NCBI RefSeq assembly: GCF_015476655.1 | Contig: NZ_JABFHF010000012.1 | Location: 62,001 to 126,000, forward strand | Length of the DNA: 64,000 bases | Reading direction: 5' to 3' | Origin: Aquiflexum lacus | GTDB lineage: Bacteria > Bacteroidota > Bacteroidia > Cytophagales > Cyclobacteriaceae | Part shown: positions 63,933 to 64,000 of the stretch, one piece after another | Numbering within the stretch: the stretch's first letter is position 1 | How the letters are laid out: every line of letters begins with the position of its first letter | Notes under the pieces: model-generated | The model's input: only the letters and a program-made list of their open reading frames with translations | Database searches by the model: none | Told to the model about the DNA's origin: nothing | Program-made: the position numbers and the translations under genes

Positions 63933-64000
63933 TTGAAAAAATAAATGTGTTTATCCATTTTCTACCGATAAACAAATATCCTATTGAAAAAAAGTTACCA
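63933..64000. other. Window end, no feature seen
   Basis: The last 68 bases are AT-rich and contain no start, hairpin or repeat that I can support; the adjacent gene is beyond the window. Confidence 0.5.

Overview
The window reads as an AT-rich chromosomal segment of a Bacteroidota member, most likely order Cytophagales, family Cyclobacteriaceae. Supporting genes are a SusC/SusD pair, type IX secretion proteins of the PorU2 and PorV kind, an OMP_b-brl_3 TonB-dependent receptor, a LytS/LytTR two-component pair, PspC and head-GIN/DUF4097 proteins, and the lack of recognisable Shine-Dalgarno sites. The family assignment rests on protein style only. I see no rRNA, tRNA or CRISPR array.

Left edge (1-7.9 kb): a tightly packed minus-strand operon looks like accessory, defence-type DNA. 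Its first gene encodes a very large protein with a PD-(D/E)xK nuclease domain, a superfamily 2 helicase and 13 consecutive helicase-associated (HA) repeats. It is followed by a stand-alone GHKL ATPase and an unrecognised protein that runs off the window. Upstream of the operon lie a long imperfect inverted repeat, a 20-bp perfect palindrome and a direct repeat, which suggests a mobile cassette or an island border. This is the best candidate for an undescribed system.

7.9-24.3 kb: a secreted GH16-type glycosidase, a DUF6364/PIN toxin-antitoxin pair with a palindromic operator candidate, a trans-sulfuration enzyme, a TVP38/DedA-type membrane protein, a PorV-like/PorU2 type IX secretion operon, a PadR-PspC envelope-stress pair, a beta-CASP ribonuclease-like enzyme and a secreted amidohydrolase.

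24.4-39.3 kb: mainly metabolic and envelope genes. They include a methyltransferase, a GNAT acetyltransferase, an MscS channel, and the C-terminal remnant of a flavin monooxygenase next to a membrane protein. A five-gene ECF sigma operon follows (sigma, anti-sigma, two paralogous outer-membrane proteins, DUF4097 protein). Then come dienelactone hydrolase, EEP hydrolase, a CBS protein, CutC, a glycosylasparaginase and a creatininase.

39.3-48.6 kb: a SusC-SusD-FG-GAP/ASPIC lipoprotein locus for uptake of an unknown substrate, with LacI-type operator candidates upstream. 48.6-64 kb: a TPR lipoprotein, PspC, glycosyltransferase, YbaB, HisS, a 47-residue basic protein, a phosphodiesterase, rhodanese, the pyruvate dehydrogenase E1 beta subunit, a TonB-dependent receptor divergent from a LytS/LytTR pair, guanine deaminase, a lipoprotein and a mitochondrial-type sulfide:quinone oxidoreductase.

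Several intergenic regions carry degenerate tandem repeats of exactly 7 bp period. One family has consensus TTGNNTC (four arrays) and another GACSGAA (two arrays). They are the most distinctive non-coding feature of the window.
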